A stretch of DNA of 64,000 nucleotides, taken from positions 45,533 to 109,532 of the forward strand of contig WEDG01006405.1 of assembly GCA_017591395.1 (NCBI GenBank). Reading direction: 5' to 3'. The translations under genes and the position numbers were made by a program. Shown here one piece after another: positions 45,601-57,199 of the stretch. Origin of the DNA: Schistocephalus solidus. Lineage: Eukaryota > Platyhelminthes > Cestoda > Diphyllobothriidea > Diphyllobothriidae. The number at the start of each line of letters is the position of its first letter. The first letter of the stretch is position 1. The notes beneath the pieces are model-generated. The model worked only from the letters and a program-made list of their open reading frames with translations, was not told the origin of the DNA and did not search any database.

Positions 45601-46100
45601 TCAGACTAACCCTTTGTTTAGGTGCGTAATGTCTAAATACAAGGCTTTCTATTTGTCTGGAAAGGAATCAAAACCTTGAAGAGCGTAGAAACTCTAACAG
45701 GAATCTGCGTTCTCTACTTCCTTAGCCTGCAAAGTCAAGCTCTTGGATGGAGACGGAGTAACAATATTAGGCACCATAGTTCGCGCCTTCAGATGACGCC
45801 GAACCACAAATCTCGTCACAGAAAAACTATCAAGGTCTCAGTAAAATGCATGATATGCCTTCCGAGGGCCTTCATACAGCCACAAAAATGAAAAAATATG
45901 CAGAACATAAGTAAGCAACAATCCGCAATATTCACTGGTTGATCGACGTGATGCAAAAAAGAAGCACACATAATCCGGGCATTGGACACAGCACATATGC
46001 CTAAGACTCCATATGTTTCCATGAGAGATGCCTCAAACGACCTGTCCGACTAACATCAATTAAACTAAGGTCTACGGAGTTGTGCATGGACAGAACTTAC
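39628..46100. other. Intron 1 of reductase-like gene
   Basis: About 6.5 kb, mostly AT-rich. A hammerhead-like motif lies at 40,318-40,371. Between 40,700 and 41,170 the sequence is GC-richer with CAG/GCAGC-type runs and overlapping minus frames of 133, 134 and 85 codons; no domain is recognised, so an alternative exon cannot be claimed. Nothing supportable between 41.2 and 46.1 kb. Confidence 0.5.
40318..40371 (-). ncRNA. Hammerhead-ribozyme-like motif in intron 1
   Basis: Minus strand: stem I CTGCCCT/AGGGCGG (seven pairs with two G-T), one bulged G, intact CTGATGA, stem II starting with a G-C pair but weak further up (GGGT/ATTC), GAAA, stem III ACG/CGT with loop CATCT, and GTA as cleavage triplet. 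This is a complete type I set. A competing hairpin (GTTTCG/CGAAAC) overlaps GAAA. Same sense strand as the host gene, so it would lie in the intron RNA. Confidence 0.45.
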
Positions 46101-46355
46101 GAAGTGCCGATCCTTTGAGAAAACAAGGGTTACGAATCCATCGCTTGACTTGACATCACCCAAAAGTTCGAATTCGATATAATCAACTGAGTCCTGATCA
46201 ATCAAACGCCAAGTGGCAGCATATTCACAATGGTCATCTGCACAAACTGACGGCCGTAAGCATCCTTTCGTGACGCCGCAGTTTGTTAAGTCAATTTCTT
46301 GAAAAGCGCCTCTGGCACTTGAGACAAAAATAAATGCAAATATTAGCGATAGCAT
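46101..46355 (-). CDS. Ferric reductase-like gene, exon 1 (signal peptide, DOMON start)
   Basis: Starts at the ATG at 46,355; no ATG lies further upstream in this frame. It encodes a signal peptide MLSLIFAFIFVSSARGAF, then a Cys-rich stretch (NCGVTKGCLRPSVCADDHC) and the first DOMON strands YAATWRLIDQDSVDYIEFEL and DGFVTLVFSKDRHF. The donor gtaagt is perfect and leaves phase 0 (85 codons). The C..GC.R....C spacing and 'W.....D.I.FEL.G' pattern are typical of DOMON domains of ferric-chelate reductase 1. There is no reeler domain before it. Transcription would start somewhat above 46,355; no promoter motif is obvious. Confidence 0.88.
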
Positions 46356-46639
46356 CTTATTGCGAGTACTACAACAGCCAAGATCGGCCGAACAAGGCGC
46401 CAAAAAAAGACTACAATTTGACCTTCAAATACTACCAATAGGATTTCGGTCGTTGCATTTTGTGGACTTCAAATTCAGGTTAGTTCAGTAAATTGGGGGA
46501 GGAATTGCATGAGCCTTTGAGTACGCTGCATGTAACGAAAAATCCAGTGTTGTGTATCACAAAATCATGTGTCTTTCAATTGTTCAAAGTGCGCCATAGG
46601 ATATGAACATGTGCGTGTGAGTCTTACGGGTTAAGCGAA
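46356..46639. other. Presumed 5' flank of reductase-like gene
   Basis: Upstream of the start codon in the direction of transcription. No TATA box or other regulatory motif stands out. An AG in tactcgcaataag sits right before the ATG, so a trans-splice acceptor is conceivable but unproven. Confidence 0.4.
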
Positions 46640-46935
46640 ACCTAAGTTATTAGTCAGTTATTAACGTACATCTGTCAAGGTATCGTTTAAAGCTATCCAG
46701 TGCTGGTGACATCACAACATCTGTGGAAAGGTCATTTAATGATTAAAACGACTCGTACATAGAAGGAGGAACTTGTGCGCATCCAGTCTGGCTCACTGAA
46801 CCCTAGTTTCAATGGTTCTTTTTGGAGATTGATCGTGATAACGAATTCCAAAAGGTCGTCAAACAGCATGTAATAATCTAATTACTTTAAGAATTTGGAA
46901 TAGTTGCATGTTATACACGTGTATTTGCACCTTTT
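46640..46935 (-). pseudogene. LINE 3' relic (family of 61.5-63.2 kb)
   Basis: Minus-strand sequence shares long stretches with 61,660-61,900, such as 'gtgacatcacaacatct' and 'cttg.gcacatccagtct', the region encoding the end of the LINE ORF2. It has stops and frameshifts. Confidence 0.7.
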
Positions 46936-47389
46936 GCCTGTGTTTCGACTATTTTCGACTAAATTCCGTAACAGTGTGCCTTTCAGTTCTCCCTTCTGGA
47001 TTGGATGATACGTTAGACGCCCTGTGGTATTGAGCATGGTTTTTGACACCTGACCTCATTTCGAACTACCAGCAGGTCAAGATCAACCCATGAGACCACC
47101 AAAATACAGCTTGAACAGTCCAACAAGAGTTATGTGAATTAAAACCTTACCTACATTTTGTGCCATATCATACCCTTTAAATGATGCATCCATTTGAATG
47201 ATAAAATCGCGTTCAGCCATTCTATGGAAGAATTGAATGCTAGTTAAGACAAGTCGAGGAAGTGCTCCAGGGGTGTCGGACCTGCACTATAGCCCGATAA
47301 GTGTTTTTTTGGTCTAGGGGTGCAGCTTGTAGGTTACCTCATTTCCCCTGGGCATATGTAACTTCCAACTGATCGAACTTAACATTTCC

Positions 47390-48125
47390 GTACTGGGCCG
47401 ACCCCGAACAATCAATCAGAATTGCGGAGTTTTCGTGGCCTACCATCATATTACCGCCCTTTCATCAGGAATTGCGCATAGATCACCTCTCCCTCCGTTA
47501 ACTGACCGAAAAGTCTTATCACTGCCTTTGACAGCTTTATCACTGATCTGCCGGCTGCCGTATGATCGACTCAACTCTTAGCCCTCATTTTTCATCCTCG
47601 ACACTGACGCTAGTGGTTTGAATATCGGTGCCGTTTCGGTTTTAAGCCATAACATATAGAATGGAGCACCAGATCTGGCTCGCCAGCAAAACGTTTATTA
47701 AATCCTAGTGAACTTATTGCACCCTTCGATATGAATTTCTGGGTTATTTCCATTTTTTATGCGTCCGTTCAAAAACCTGCTTGTGGGCAGACGCTTTATT
47801 TTGCATACGCATCATCACGCACTGTGGTGGTTGCTGTCTTTCAAGGATCCCATGGACTAACTCCCTCGCTGGCAGAAATTCTTACAGGACTTTTACGTTG
47901 AGTTCCGGTTCTGACCAGGTCAGAAGCATGGTACTGTAGCTGCCCTTTTTGCTGTACCATAAACTGACACCTCAGAAGGAAACTTACATTCCACAACTGT
48001 CAGCGCTATCGTAGTTTCCTGGCCCTCTCGCTTTTCCTGGTTTTCGACCCAAAGCACTGACTCCAATACTGCTATCCTCTATCACCATTTAACTCGGGAC
48101 CTTTGAAACCCAGCGAAAAAGACAT
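47390..48125 (+). pseudogene. Gypsy LTR element: RT end and RNase H
   Basis: Plus-strand frames read LRSFRGLPSYYRPFIRN, FILDTDASGLNIGAV and LLVGRRFILHTHHHALWWLLSFKDP. These match the conserved Gypsy order ELRSFLGL.SYYRRFI, FILDTDAS..G.GAVLS and LLGR.F.LRTDH.AL.WL..FK.P that spans the RT thumb and RNase H. Several stops and frameshifts show it is dead. The homology stops near 48,125, where a ~6.8-kb block intervenes; the integrase resumes at 54.95 kb. Confidence 0.85.
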
Positions 48126-48161
48126 TCGAGTCTCTAGGGAAAATGCGTGCATGCTTTTTTT

Positions 48162-48906
48162 AGAATTTATATTTGGTTAGCACCAGCAAGGCAATTGCTA
48201 AACAAACATTATAAACGAAATAACGAAATGAAAATATGTACAGATAAAATTTACAAATACTTAATAAATGTAGACAGAACTTGTCCTGCTAGGTCGACAG
48301 TTACCGATGTTGTGAAAGTTTTGGTGAACTAGAAAAATTGGCAGTAAAGAAATTCTACATTAAAAATGAAGGCAGAGCTCAATAAGCCTTCATTTTTGAA
48401 TAGAAGGTAGGACAAAAAGCTGCTTAGAAAAATAAGGTCAGATGGAAGAAAAGGGTAATAATACAGAAGCATTTCAGAATGAGATAATGAAACGTCGAGA
48501 TGATTCGTTCTTGATCACTTCGGCCTATGAAACAAAATCTCACGAAAATGCGTCAATGAACTTAGGATCCGCATCTAAGGATCCATATTTGAATTATGAT
48601 GATGATGAGTATCCAAAGAAACGGCAGCATTTTAGACTGTGGACCACCGAATGTGTACTTCCGAATGACTTCATCGTTTGGATGACTGGTGATATTAGGA
48701 GACATCATAGTTCAAAGGCGACTCAAGGTAGCGAAAATATAGTGTCAAGAGGGTCAATTAAATTCCCCATGATCCTTTCTCCGAGTCATGGGGAAAGCTA
48801 CTGGTAAAAGAGGATGAAAATAAAAGGGTAATAGAATCAGTGTTAAGATAAATGTGCAGTCTTTGCTTGAATGCAGATAGACTTGTTAATGGCCTAATTT
48901 CAATTT
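48162..48906 (+). repeat. Unclassified ~750-bp repeat, left copy
   Basis: Matches 59,777-60,536 in reverse orientation over its full length with moderate divergence. It contains a 121-codon open frame (48,442-48,807, starting MEEKGNNTEAFQNEIMKRRDD) that is interrupted in the other copy, and I recognise no domain in it. No terminal inverted repeats or RT motifs. A third, short relative lies at 63.41 kb. Confidence 0.8.
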
Positions 48907-49199
48907 GAAAGTAACTCCAAAGTAAACTATACCCAGAAGCAAAGAGAGAACGTTTACACGAGGAGGATGCAGGGGAGGTAAAATTAGGGCAGAATTTCTT
49001 AGGATATAAGGAATACTAACAGGAGTAATGACAGAAAACTTGGGCTGAGTAAAGCTAGTATTTAAGTCGGAAAAGGAGACAAAAGCCTTCTTTCCAGTCT
49101 CCTGACCCCAAGACATATGAGTTTCGTTAGCTGGCATCTTGTTGAGTAGGAAGTAGTTGAAAAGAGTTGGAAACTGGAGTTTTTATGTGAGATGTCTTT
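48907..49199. other. Spacer between repeat and LINE-3
   Basis: Holds an 83-codon minus frame (48,886-49,137, MPANETHMSWGQETGKK) of unknown nature that may be a LINE-associated piece. No homology recognised. Confidence 0.4.
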
Positions 49200-51285
49200 G
49201 GACATTTTTAATTTTTTAATTACTCGGTTCATTCATTAAACTTAAGTAAGGACAGGCATCGTTCGGTCGTAGAGTTAGATAAGGAATAAAAACATTTGAG
49301 GTCATCAATATAAATAAAAGATTGAAAATGTTTAACTATCGATGTAAAGATCATTTATATACAGTAAGAACAACAAAGGACCGAATACGGTACCTTGAAG
49401 GACACCACTAACAATCGGGATAGCACTTGAATATGAGGACACCACTAAAACTTTTGGTATTCCATCATGTAGGTATGATCTAATAAAGTCAGTAAGGGGA
49501 CTACGAAATCCTATAGCTTCTAGTTTAACTAGAAGTCGTCAATCAGGCACTTTATCGAATGCCTTACTAAGATCAAAATAGATAACTACTACAGATAGAT
49601 GACTATTACGAAGAGAGGTTAGTATATTTAGGAGAGACATGTGGCAGGTTTCACCAGAGTGGTCCGGTAAGAAGCCGTGTTGGGAAAAGTTGATAATTTG
49701 ATTGCTTGTGCAAAAATCCGTGCTTTGTGTTTGATTAGTTTTTGAGGAGTTTTAGCAAGAGAGGGCGTTTTATGAACACCGCGATATTTATGAATGTCCG
49801 AGCAGGAATCAGGTTTAAAAACTCGTATTTACAATAGAAGTTTTGTAACAATCGGGGAAGAAACTATTTTCGAGATATACAATGAGAATAATTTGCTTAG
49901 TAAAGGTGGCTAATCCATTTACTGTTAAATACGTGAGTTTGGAATGTCATCATTTCCAACCGAATGTTAATTTTTAGGTGAGCTATTTCTTTTTGAATAC
50001 GTGAAGGCGAGAAATAAATGATTGTAAGTAGTGAATTTGAAAGCAGAGGAATTGTGGGATTTGGGCTAGGTTCAGTGGTAAAGTGGGTCAGCATAAAAAC
50101 GAATTTAACAATTCTGCTATGCCCAAATCGTCAGTAACGAATTTTTTGTTGCAGTCAAGTAATGGCGGAGTTACATTCAGACACTTTGCCGATGACCGAA
50201 CATGGAAGATTTGTGCAACAGATTTAGATGAATTGCCATCACTTAGTGCCCGAGACTCCCTACGTTTATTTCTCGCTAGCCTTATATACGATGCTGATTC
50301 AAATATTTGTGCAATCCTTAAATGAACTGACAAAGAGCTTTTAGATGAATCTTTGAAGTTGCTTTCGTAATTTTTCAAGTCTGTTTTGGAGAAAATGGGG
50401 AACAGTTAAAGAAGCTGTATTTTAATGAAAAATCTTAAACGGGATAAAAGACTGGATTTTTTCTGTGAGGCTCTGCAATAGCTCACGGATAAAGTTTGGA
50501 TCATTGATTAAAAATATGCTATGCTAATCTAGAGCGCTAACGAGATTATTTATTAATTCATGGGTTGTGTTAGCAAAGTCGAGGTTATTGCATTTAACCT
50601 CAGGCTTCGTACGAAGGGGGACTGGAAATCAGCAGTGAATTATTGCGTGATCACTTGTGAATAGATCAAGACGGAAATTCATAAAGAGAGGGTGGACATC
50701 ATTTGTAAAAATTAAATCTAAAATGTTTTCATTTCTGGTAACTGATCTGACCAGTTGGGAGATGTTTGAAAAGTTAATAGTATTGACCAATTTCTGATGT
50801 TTTGGTAGAGAGGAATTTGCCTGCAAGTCAATGTCTGGCAGATTAAATTCGTCTACGATTATTTTGAGATCAAATTGAGTCTCTGCAACTTTTTCAAATA
50901 GATCACAGAGCTCACTTCCATTGCGAGAATATCACGGAGGATTAAAGACACAGCCATTTACCGTTTTATTGTGCGGGAGGATGACTGAATCAAAGCATAC
51001 ATTTCCAGAAAAAGATGAAATGCTCAGCTGAAAAGGGAAATGTACAAACGATGACTTAAATATAAAGGAGGCAACCACCGCCATGTTTTTCAGCGTGGTC
51101 TTGTCAGTACAAATTGAAATTATCTATAGCACGCATCGAGTCAGAAATAAGAGAGTGAGCCCAGGATTCAGTGATGCACAGCACATCTGGATCATGCTCG
51201 AAGGCTACTTTTCTAAGCTCAGCCATCTTATTAACAACTGATCTCGCATTGAGTGAAACTAAGCTGAGCGTGACGCTCACCAGTA
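49200..51285 (-). pseudogene. LINE-3: CR1/L2-type endonuclease-RT, decayed
   Basis: A non-LTR retrotransposon read on the minus strand. The apurinic-type endonuclease begins with LNARSVVNKMAELRKVAFE and PDVLCITESWAHS (near 51,240-51,160); its C-terminal part has ENILDLIFTND and SDHAIIH (50,629-50,826). RT motifs follow: IYFDLSKAFDKVPD, SGVLQGTVFGPLLFLLYINDL (about 49,380) and LYIDDLKCF with the catalytic Asp pair (about 49,290). Frameshifts and stops are scattered. The RT ends soon after the Asp pair, so the 3' part of the element is missing. Confidence 0.85.
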
Positions 51286-51451
51286 TTTAAAAAAATGATA
51301 TTTTGGTGGCGGAGAAGAAAACTGGAAAGAAGAAACGAAAGGTAGGAAACAAAATTGCTCTGGTCTACAATTTTTCGAAATGTTACTGTTAAAAGAATTG
51401 ACATTATTGTACACCGGCATATTTGGATGAAAACCTTGGAAGGGGAGGCTA

Positions 51452-54450
51452 TATTTTATTTTATTTTATTTATTTATTGCCAGTTTACAGGCAAGGTCAA
51501 AAAATGTACAGTAAAGGGTCAAGCTGACAGTGAAAAAACTCCTGATCGTTGTTTCAGGTGTTTTCGGGAAAAAAAACTGCACCTTATTGAGTAATTAAAG
51601 TTCTGGGAAAAGATGCGTTAAGACAGGTGCCCGGTGAAGAACCTCTCCATTCAGTGTTACGGATCCGGTATTCTGCACCAGCAGGTATGTCGGCGAGCGG
51701 CTGTTCGCTGTCGACTGAGAAATAAGCCAATTGAAGTCTGCAGAGCCAGTTATATTGTCCTCAGCATGAAGACCGGCACAGGATTCAGAGTCCGTGAACG
51801 CCATCAGAACCGAAGAGAGCTTCAACAGAGTCAGCACCCAAAAGTTTTGGAAGGTGTCCTGAATGTAGAAAACTAGTGACAGTTCGCGTAAACAAGGGAT
51901 AGCTTTGCTGAATTTTGATACTTCTAGGTAGCTTATTCCAGATTTCTATAGCAGTTACCGAAAAAAACTGTCGGAATCTAACTGTGCGTACCAAAGGAAG
52001 AAATATAAATACATCTCGATGACTGGTGCGCCAAGAGTGGTCGAGGTGCCTCAGAGATGTAAGGGGGTTAAATGTACGACTGTTTAGAAGTTTAAACAGT
52101 ACAAATAGTCTCTTCTGTAATCTGCGAAGCAACAGCGGGTCAATGTTTGTAAGCTCACAGCGTTGTTGGTAGGACAGGTTTCGGTGTTCTGAATAGAAAA
52201 ATCTTTTTTTGTAAAGAAGTGCTGGACTGATTCTATCTTCTTTCGTTCACTAGCGTGCAGAAGACTAAATAGAAACGAGCAGTATTCCAGACTAGGCCTG
52301 ACATACATTTTATAGAGGCTGATTCTAATTTTGACGGTTTTAAAATTTCTGAGAATAAACCCAGTAGTTTGGCGTGCTTTCGAGACAATCAGGGCGCAGT
52401 GCTCTGACAGATTAGGACTACTAGAGTGTATGATATGCCCAGATCCTTTATAACTCCGGGCACGTTTAGATCGTGGCCGTCTATGCTAAGGTGGGTCTGA
52501 TGGTTGTCGCCAATAACCATAAAGGAGCACTTTTGCCAAGAAAGTGAGAGGCGCCATTTGCGACACCACTGAGCGAAGGCCTGAAGATCCGTTTTTACGA
52601 GCTCAAGCACGATGTTGCGATCAACCGGTTTATATCGATAGGCAACTTTTAAATCGTCAGCGTACATAAAGGGCCTACCATACTGAAAACAATCAGGAAC
52701 ATCGTTGACAAAGAGGCAAAATAGAAGCGGGCCGAGCACGCTGCCCTGAATAACTCCGCTCCTCACATGCGTGGGAGTTGGAGATAACATCAGAAATTTT
52801 AACCCGTTGTGCGTGAGCATTCAAATAGGAAAAATATTAAGTTCAGAAGCTTGTTACCCTGCTATGCCGAAGGAGGCAAGTTTCAGCAGTAGGAGATCAT
52901 GGTCAACATGATCAAAAGCCTTAGTGAAATCGAAGTAAACGGTGTAAATTGCAAACCACTGTCTCTAGATTGTAGCACATGATCGAAGAAAGAGAGCTGG
53001 CAAGTGTCACAAGACCTTTTTTCAAGAAAACCATGCTGAGCCGCATTAAGTAGGTTATTTTCTCTTAGGTGACACGTCATTTTGTCTTTGATCAAGGTCT
53101 CGAAGATCTTCGAGACTGCTGGTAGTGTATTTATTGGCCTAAAGTCGTCAAATGACGTAGGTCGGCCGTGTTTCGGAAAAGGCAGTATGTGCGATTCCTT
53201 CCATAAAATAGGGAAAGTTTCACTTTCAAGAGCAAGATTAAATATCTTTTACAGAAGGGACGGAAAAATATCGTTTGCATCCGCCTTTAGAACGCTGACC
53301 GGGACGCCATCTGGTCCTGGACTGTAAGATTGACGAAACGCCGAATGGCTACGGTCACGTCCCAGAGGAGTAAAAGTTATGGTTTCGAGGACGTTACCGG
53401 TCCAAACCCGGATGTTAGGAAAGGGGGCGACAGTATGTTCACTAAAGGTTCTAGACAAGAAAGCATTGAAGCTATCAGCAGTCAACTTAGCGTCAGCTAT
53501 TGGGTTTCCTAAGGCATCTCAAAGTACGGTGTGCTGCGTTTTTCTCTGCGCTTTTACTGTGCGCGAAAAGAGCTTCGCAACATTTAACGAAGGGTTTTCG
53601 GCAAACGTAACCTCATCGGCTTGTCGTTTTTCGTCAGACAGCCTCTTAGCCTCTTTAAAGATTTCCTGGATCAAGGGCAGGACGGAGGTGTCATTTTTTA
53701 GATGAAAACGACGGGAGAGTCTACGCAGTCTACGGCGGAATGATAAAGGGAGGTAGACTTCATCCTTGACATTAATTATTTTCTTACGGGGAACAAAACG
53801 AGAAATGAGTGAACCTAGAACTTTGTCAAAAGTATCAGTACAAACATTCACATCCGAACATACAAAGAAGTTAGTCCAGTCATGGGAATTTAGGTGTGTT
53901 AGCAATTCCCTCATATTTTCTGATCTGAAATCACGGAAAAAGCTATATTTTTTGGAAAACATTTTAGCAGCCTCTAGTTCTAGTGTAGAAAGAACTATAG
54001 TATGATCAGAATTCCCAAGTGGATCTAAAGGTGACACTGACGAGGGCTGACAACCTCTACAAAAAATAAGATCAAGTATGTTTGATCCTCGGGTGGGAAA
54101 AATCAACTACCTGGTCCCACATGCCTATATCTATGGCCTCAAGTAGGTCTTCGAACTTTGCAGGACCGGAAGTTGGAAACCAGTGAACTTCAGGAAGATT
54201 GAAGTCACCTGCAATCAAGCAGTACTTCAGATTTAAGTCAGCTGCAGCGTGAAATGCCTGCGAGAGACAAAGATCGTAATCCTCGCTGGCATTGGGTGGG
54301 CGATAGACACTACCAACGAGTAAAGAGTAGTTATCTTTTAGAACTACTCGGAGCCAACAGCTCTCCTCTACCACGGTAAATTGGCGATAGTCCAATGGAC
54401 AAAATGTAAGTGGTTGCCTAACAAAGATACAGCTTGTTGCGTGGGAAAGC
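51452..54450 (-). pseudogene. LINE-1 copy: CR1-type endonuclease-RT, longest copy
   Basis: Minus strand. Endonuclease: LVGSVYRPPN, LIAGDFNLPEVHWF, NILDLIF, then SDHTIV (54,395-53,950). Linker to about 53,520. RT: SPGPDGVPVSVLK (53,300), ENNLLNAAQHGFLEKRSC (53,050), SGVIQGSVLGPLLFCLFVND and YADDLKVAYRY with both catalytic Asp (about 52,750-52,640). C-terminal region includes VRPSLEYCSFLF (52,300) and FRQFFSVTAIEIWNKLP (51,950). The 3' end is marked by a (TTTTA)n-like tract near 51,452. The endonuclease N-terminus (NARS motif) is not seen. A few frameshifts remain but this is the best-kept LINE here. Confidence 0.9.
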
Positions 54451-54949
54451 TAGGGGTGGTATAGAAATGAGATTTTGAGGGCAGTTAGCATAAATTGGTG
54501 GAAAACGTGCATTTGAAAAAGGAATAAATGATTTTGAAAAGCTGATAACATAATTAGAAGGGTTAATTATTTGAGGATTTCTGGCACTTTTGGGTTGGGA
54601 AAGATGCTAACGTTAGCGTTCGCATCTATTTTATATGCTGAGGGGTTAGCAGGTTTCCCATCGGTAATTACATAACTGATTTTTATGCCTGGCTTAGGCA
54701 TTGATTCAGATTTGCTAGGAGTTTTCTTAGGTAAACTAGATTTCGCAGCTATAGCAGGCATGGTTTGCTTGGGATGAGAAAGAATTGGCGTTGACACGAT
54801 TTAACTCGAACCAGGAACAAGGTTAATGGGTAAAGATTCAGCTGGAATCGAAATTCCTGTCGATCCTGAGGGCCGGGGGCTTGCATTAGCTAGAGGACAA
54901 ACATCTGAGATAACTTTTCGTATTGAAGGTGTAGACTAAGGCTTCTCGT
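54451..54949 (-). other. Possible LINE ORF1 remnant
   Basis: A 76-codon minus frame (54,567-54,797, MSTPILSHPKQTMPAIAAK) rich in Pro and Lys lies upstream of the LINE-1 endonuclease in sense direction. Position and basic composition would suit an ORF1 end, but no zinc knuckle or coiled coil is visible. Confidence 0.3.
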
Positions 54950-56060
54950 TTGCTTATGAGGGTTAAACCCTACGTTCCATTGACTCGGTGGCAACATCTT
55001 AGTGTTGGAGTTGATAGCTTGTTCATTCTTAACTCTTCCTCTAGTCAATTACACCCCGTAGTAACAGGTTTTTTTAAATTAATTCTCTCCTCACTTACCT
55101 TCATACAGAATTGGGCTATTGCTCCCAATGCCGTGATGAGCCGATGGTCCGCATTAGCTTTTGGTGGCTGCAACTACGCTCTTCCGTCCTTTCGATTTCA
55201 TGCATGCTGTAATTCGTTTGGCTCATTCAAACCACCCATCCATGTCCCATGTATGCCAATGCAGTCCATTACTTCGGGGTTCCCCAGTAAAAGATTCAGT
55301 ACCAACATCATCGATCCACTTCCCAATTTGATGCAAAGATTCGAATACATCCTCTTTATGGTCAAATATTTCACTAAATGGGTCGAAGCCGTTTCCCTCC
55401 TCCGTCCAAATGCCATGTCTGCCGCGAACGCTATAATTCGTTTGTGGATAAATCGCTGGTGTCTCACTCTCTCACTGTATTGGGAATGTATAAACACCTT
55501 CGAATCCCGGTTATTTAAGGGCATCTGTGAGATCCACGAGATTCGCACAACCATTAACCACCCTTAAGAAAACTGTCTCTTTGCATGGACGAACCGTACG
55601 TTATGTAGCCTTCTTCTTGTTTGCTCCAGTAACGGTCATGAACATGACCGTGTTGTATACATATCCCTCTGTCTCCCAGCCTATCGGAATTATACTCCCT
55701 CCCAAAAGGTGTTCACTCCCCATTACCTTTGGACCGGGTTTCAACTTTGATTGCCGGTCAACCTTCGGTAACCATACTCATTACGAATTCAACCACCTCG
55801 ATGGATACGCTACCTGCCTGTGCGAGACTATCCATCCAGCAGTCCGCAATGCCCTTAGAAAGTACTTTCTTCACTAAAAAGAGCAATATTATGGTCATTC
55901 CTTGGTCGTTAGAAACGAAATCGGTGACCTCGTCATGTACAACAAGTTTTCCCACCCTCATGGAAGCTCCGCAAACTTTTGTTAACTCTGGCCCGCACCA
56001 ATTGTTGTTCTAGGTATCCCATACCTAAAGCCTTCTTTCCCTGTGTTACTGTAACGGCCA
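54950..56060 (+). pseudogene. Gypsy LTR element: integrase
   Basis: Plus-strand frame 54,950-55,567 contains the integrase core: PCMPMQSITSGFPSKRFSTN (spacer before the core), IIDPLPN..FEYILFMVKYFTKWVEAVSLLRPNA and FESRLFKGICEI. This matches Gypsy 'D.IGPLP....YILV..DYFTKWVEA.P'. The first catalytic Asp of DD35E appears as FSTNII (Asn). Further on, GDLVMYNKFSHPHGSS (about 55,920-55,965) is the C-terminal region before the GPY/F motif. Stops abound. It is the missing continuation of the RNase H at 47.4-48.1 kb. Confidence 0.85.
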
Positions 56061-56719
56061 GTGATCATCCTCTTTACAGCACATTTTGACAAACTTTAAG
56101 TTTACCGTGCCGTACCCGTTTTGTTCCCCTGAATTTCTTCCCATCCTGTCCGCGGACTTAGTCCCCGCTTGCCATAGAGGTCACCTTACCCTCCCATTTT
56201 TGACGATTCCAGCGCTGAGGACAATGCTGCATCCTCAACCGTGCTTTATAACAGACGCACCCAGGACGCGTGTTGTTGTAACGAAAAATTATCTCAGCTA
56301 GTTTTCGGTTTTTAGAAGCCAATTGCACGCATCGTCGTGCAGACAGCACTTTGATTACGAATCCGCGATAAGTTCAGGTTCGCCGATCCTGACCTACTTT
56401 TGTTGCGTTTCCTCATTACGTTCTCACCTTGTTCCGTTGTTAATAATCTCTTTTTCTTCTATATATTTTTACTATATGTCATGTCAAATATGCCGACTAC
56501 CTTTGACTCTGCTCGAACTGATATTCATGAACATTTCGAAAATATCATTGAACAGACGACAGCTGCGGCGATAAAACCCGCGCAAGCATCTACTATTTAC
56601 TGCCAGATTTCTTCAACACTTCACCACTCTGAGGCTATAGCTCTCTTTTGAACTCTTTTGATACTATTCTGATGTAAAACTGTTGAGATACGCTTGTATT
56701 TTATATTTAAAATGCGCCC
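56061..56719. other. Gypsy 3' flank, unassigned
   Basis: May contain the 3' LTR region, but no terminal repeat partner was found upstream at 47 kb. An 83-codon plus frame (56,400-56,651, with DSARTDIHEHFENIIEQT) is unrecognised. Confidence 0.4.
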
Positions 56720-57190
56720 TCAGGAATGTTTTGAGAGCCTTAAGTAGGAGATACTCACCAAAATCCACACAGGCTCTCCTGCTGATGTGCAATATACCCA
56801 TTGGACTCTGCCGCTCTCCAAGAATGAGAGGATGGTTTTAAGGATATCGTCGTTAGCACACCAAAGTGTTTTTGCATTTCAACTTCTTACAGGATTGCGC
56901 CGTTGAGATAGATAGAGTGTACCTTTTGCTGTTGTTGAATAAGGCTGGGTTGCCTAGGCAAAGTTCTACATAACAATTGCCTTTGAACCGCAGAAGGCAA
57001 CGGTTCGACCACTCCGCCAAGTGATTTATTTTGATCTGCAGTACATCTTTGTCAGTATGGCTACATTTTCATGTCTTCAGCAAATATTGCTGATCCACCG
57101 TTCAAATCTCTTACACAATCGTCCACGCTTATAAGAGCAGAATTGATTTCAGGACTGAACCCTGCGAAAACCCCATTACGACCTCCGCAG
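56720..57190 (-). pseudogene. LINE RT relic (family of LINE-4)
   Basis: Minus-strand translation gives ISVDDCVRDLNGGSAIFAEDMKM, matching DDCVRDLDCEAVICHNDMKIW of the copy at 62.4 kb around the RT Asp pair, and HFGVLTTISLKPSSHS. Two RT landmarks only, with stops. Confidence 0.65.
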
Positions 57191-57199
57191 AACTTGACT

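Larger units (their letters stand above)
16532..46355 (-). other. Gene span: DOMON-cytochrome b561 ferric reductase-like
   Basis: The six exons listed separately join into one open frame of 436 residues with consistent phases (0,0,2,0,1,0). The predicted protein is a plasma- or vesicle-membrane oxidoreductase: a signal peptide, an extracellular DOMON domain (residues about 17-205, a haem/sugar-binding beta fold), then a cytochrome b561 core of about five hydrophobic helices (about 224-385) with candidate haem ligands His226, His267, His303 and His339, then a polar tail. This is the layout of ferric-chelate reductase 1 / SDR2 proteins, which pass electrons across membranes to reduce ferric iron. 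The N-terminal reeler domain of vertebrate FRRS1 is absent. Introns total about 28.5 kb. The true 3' end is unknown. Confidence 0.85.

Noticed and set aside
46356..46403. Extension of exon 1 upstream of the ATG at 46,355
   Set aside because: The frame is open further upstream but its apparent start is TTG; the first ATG precedes a good signal peptide.
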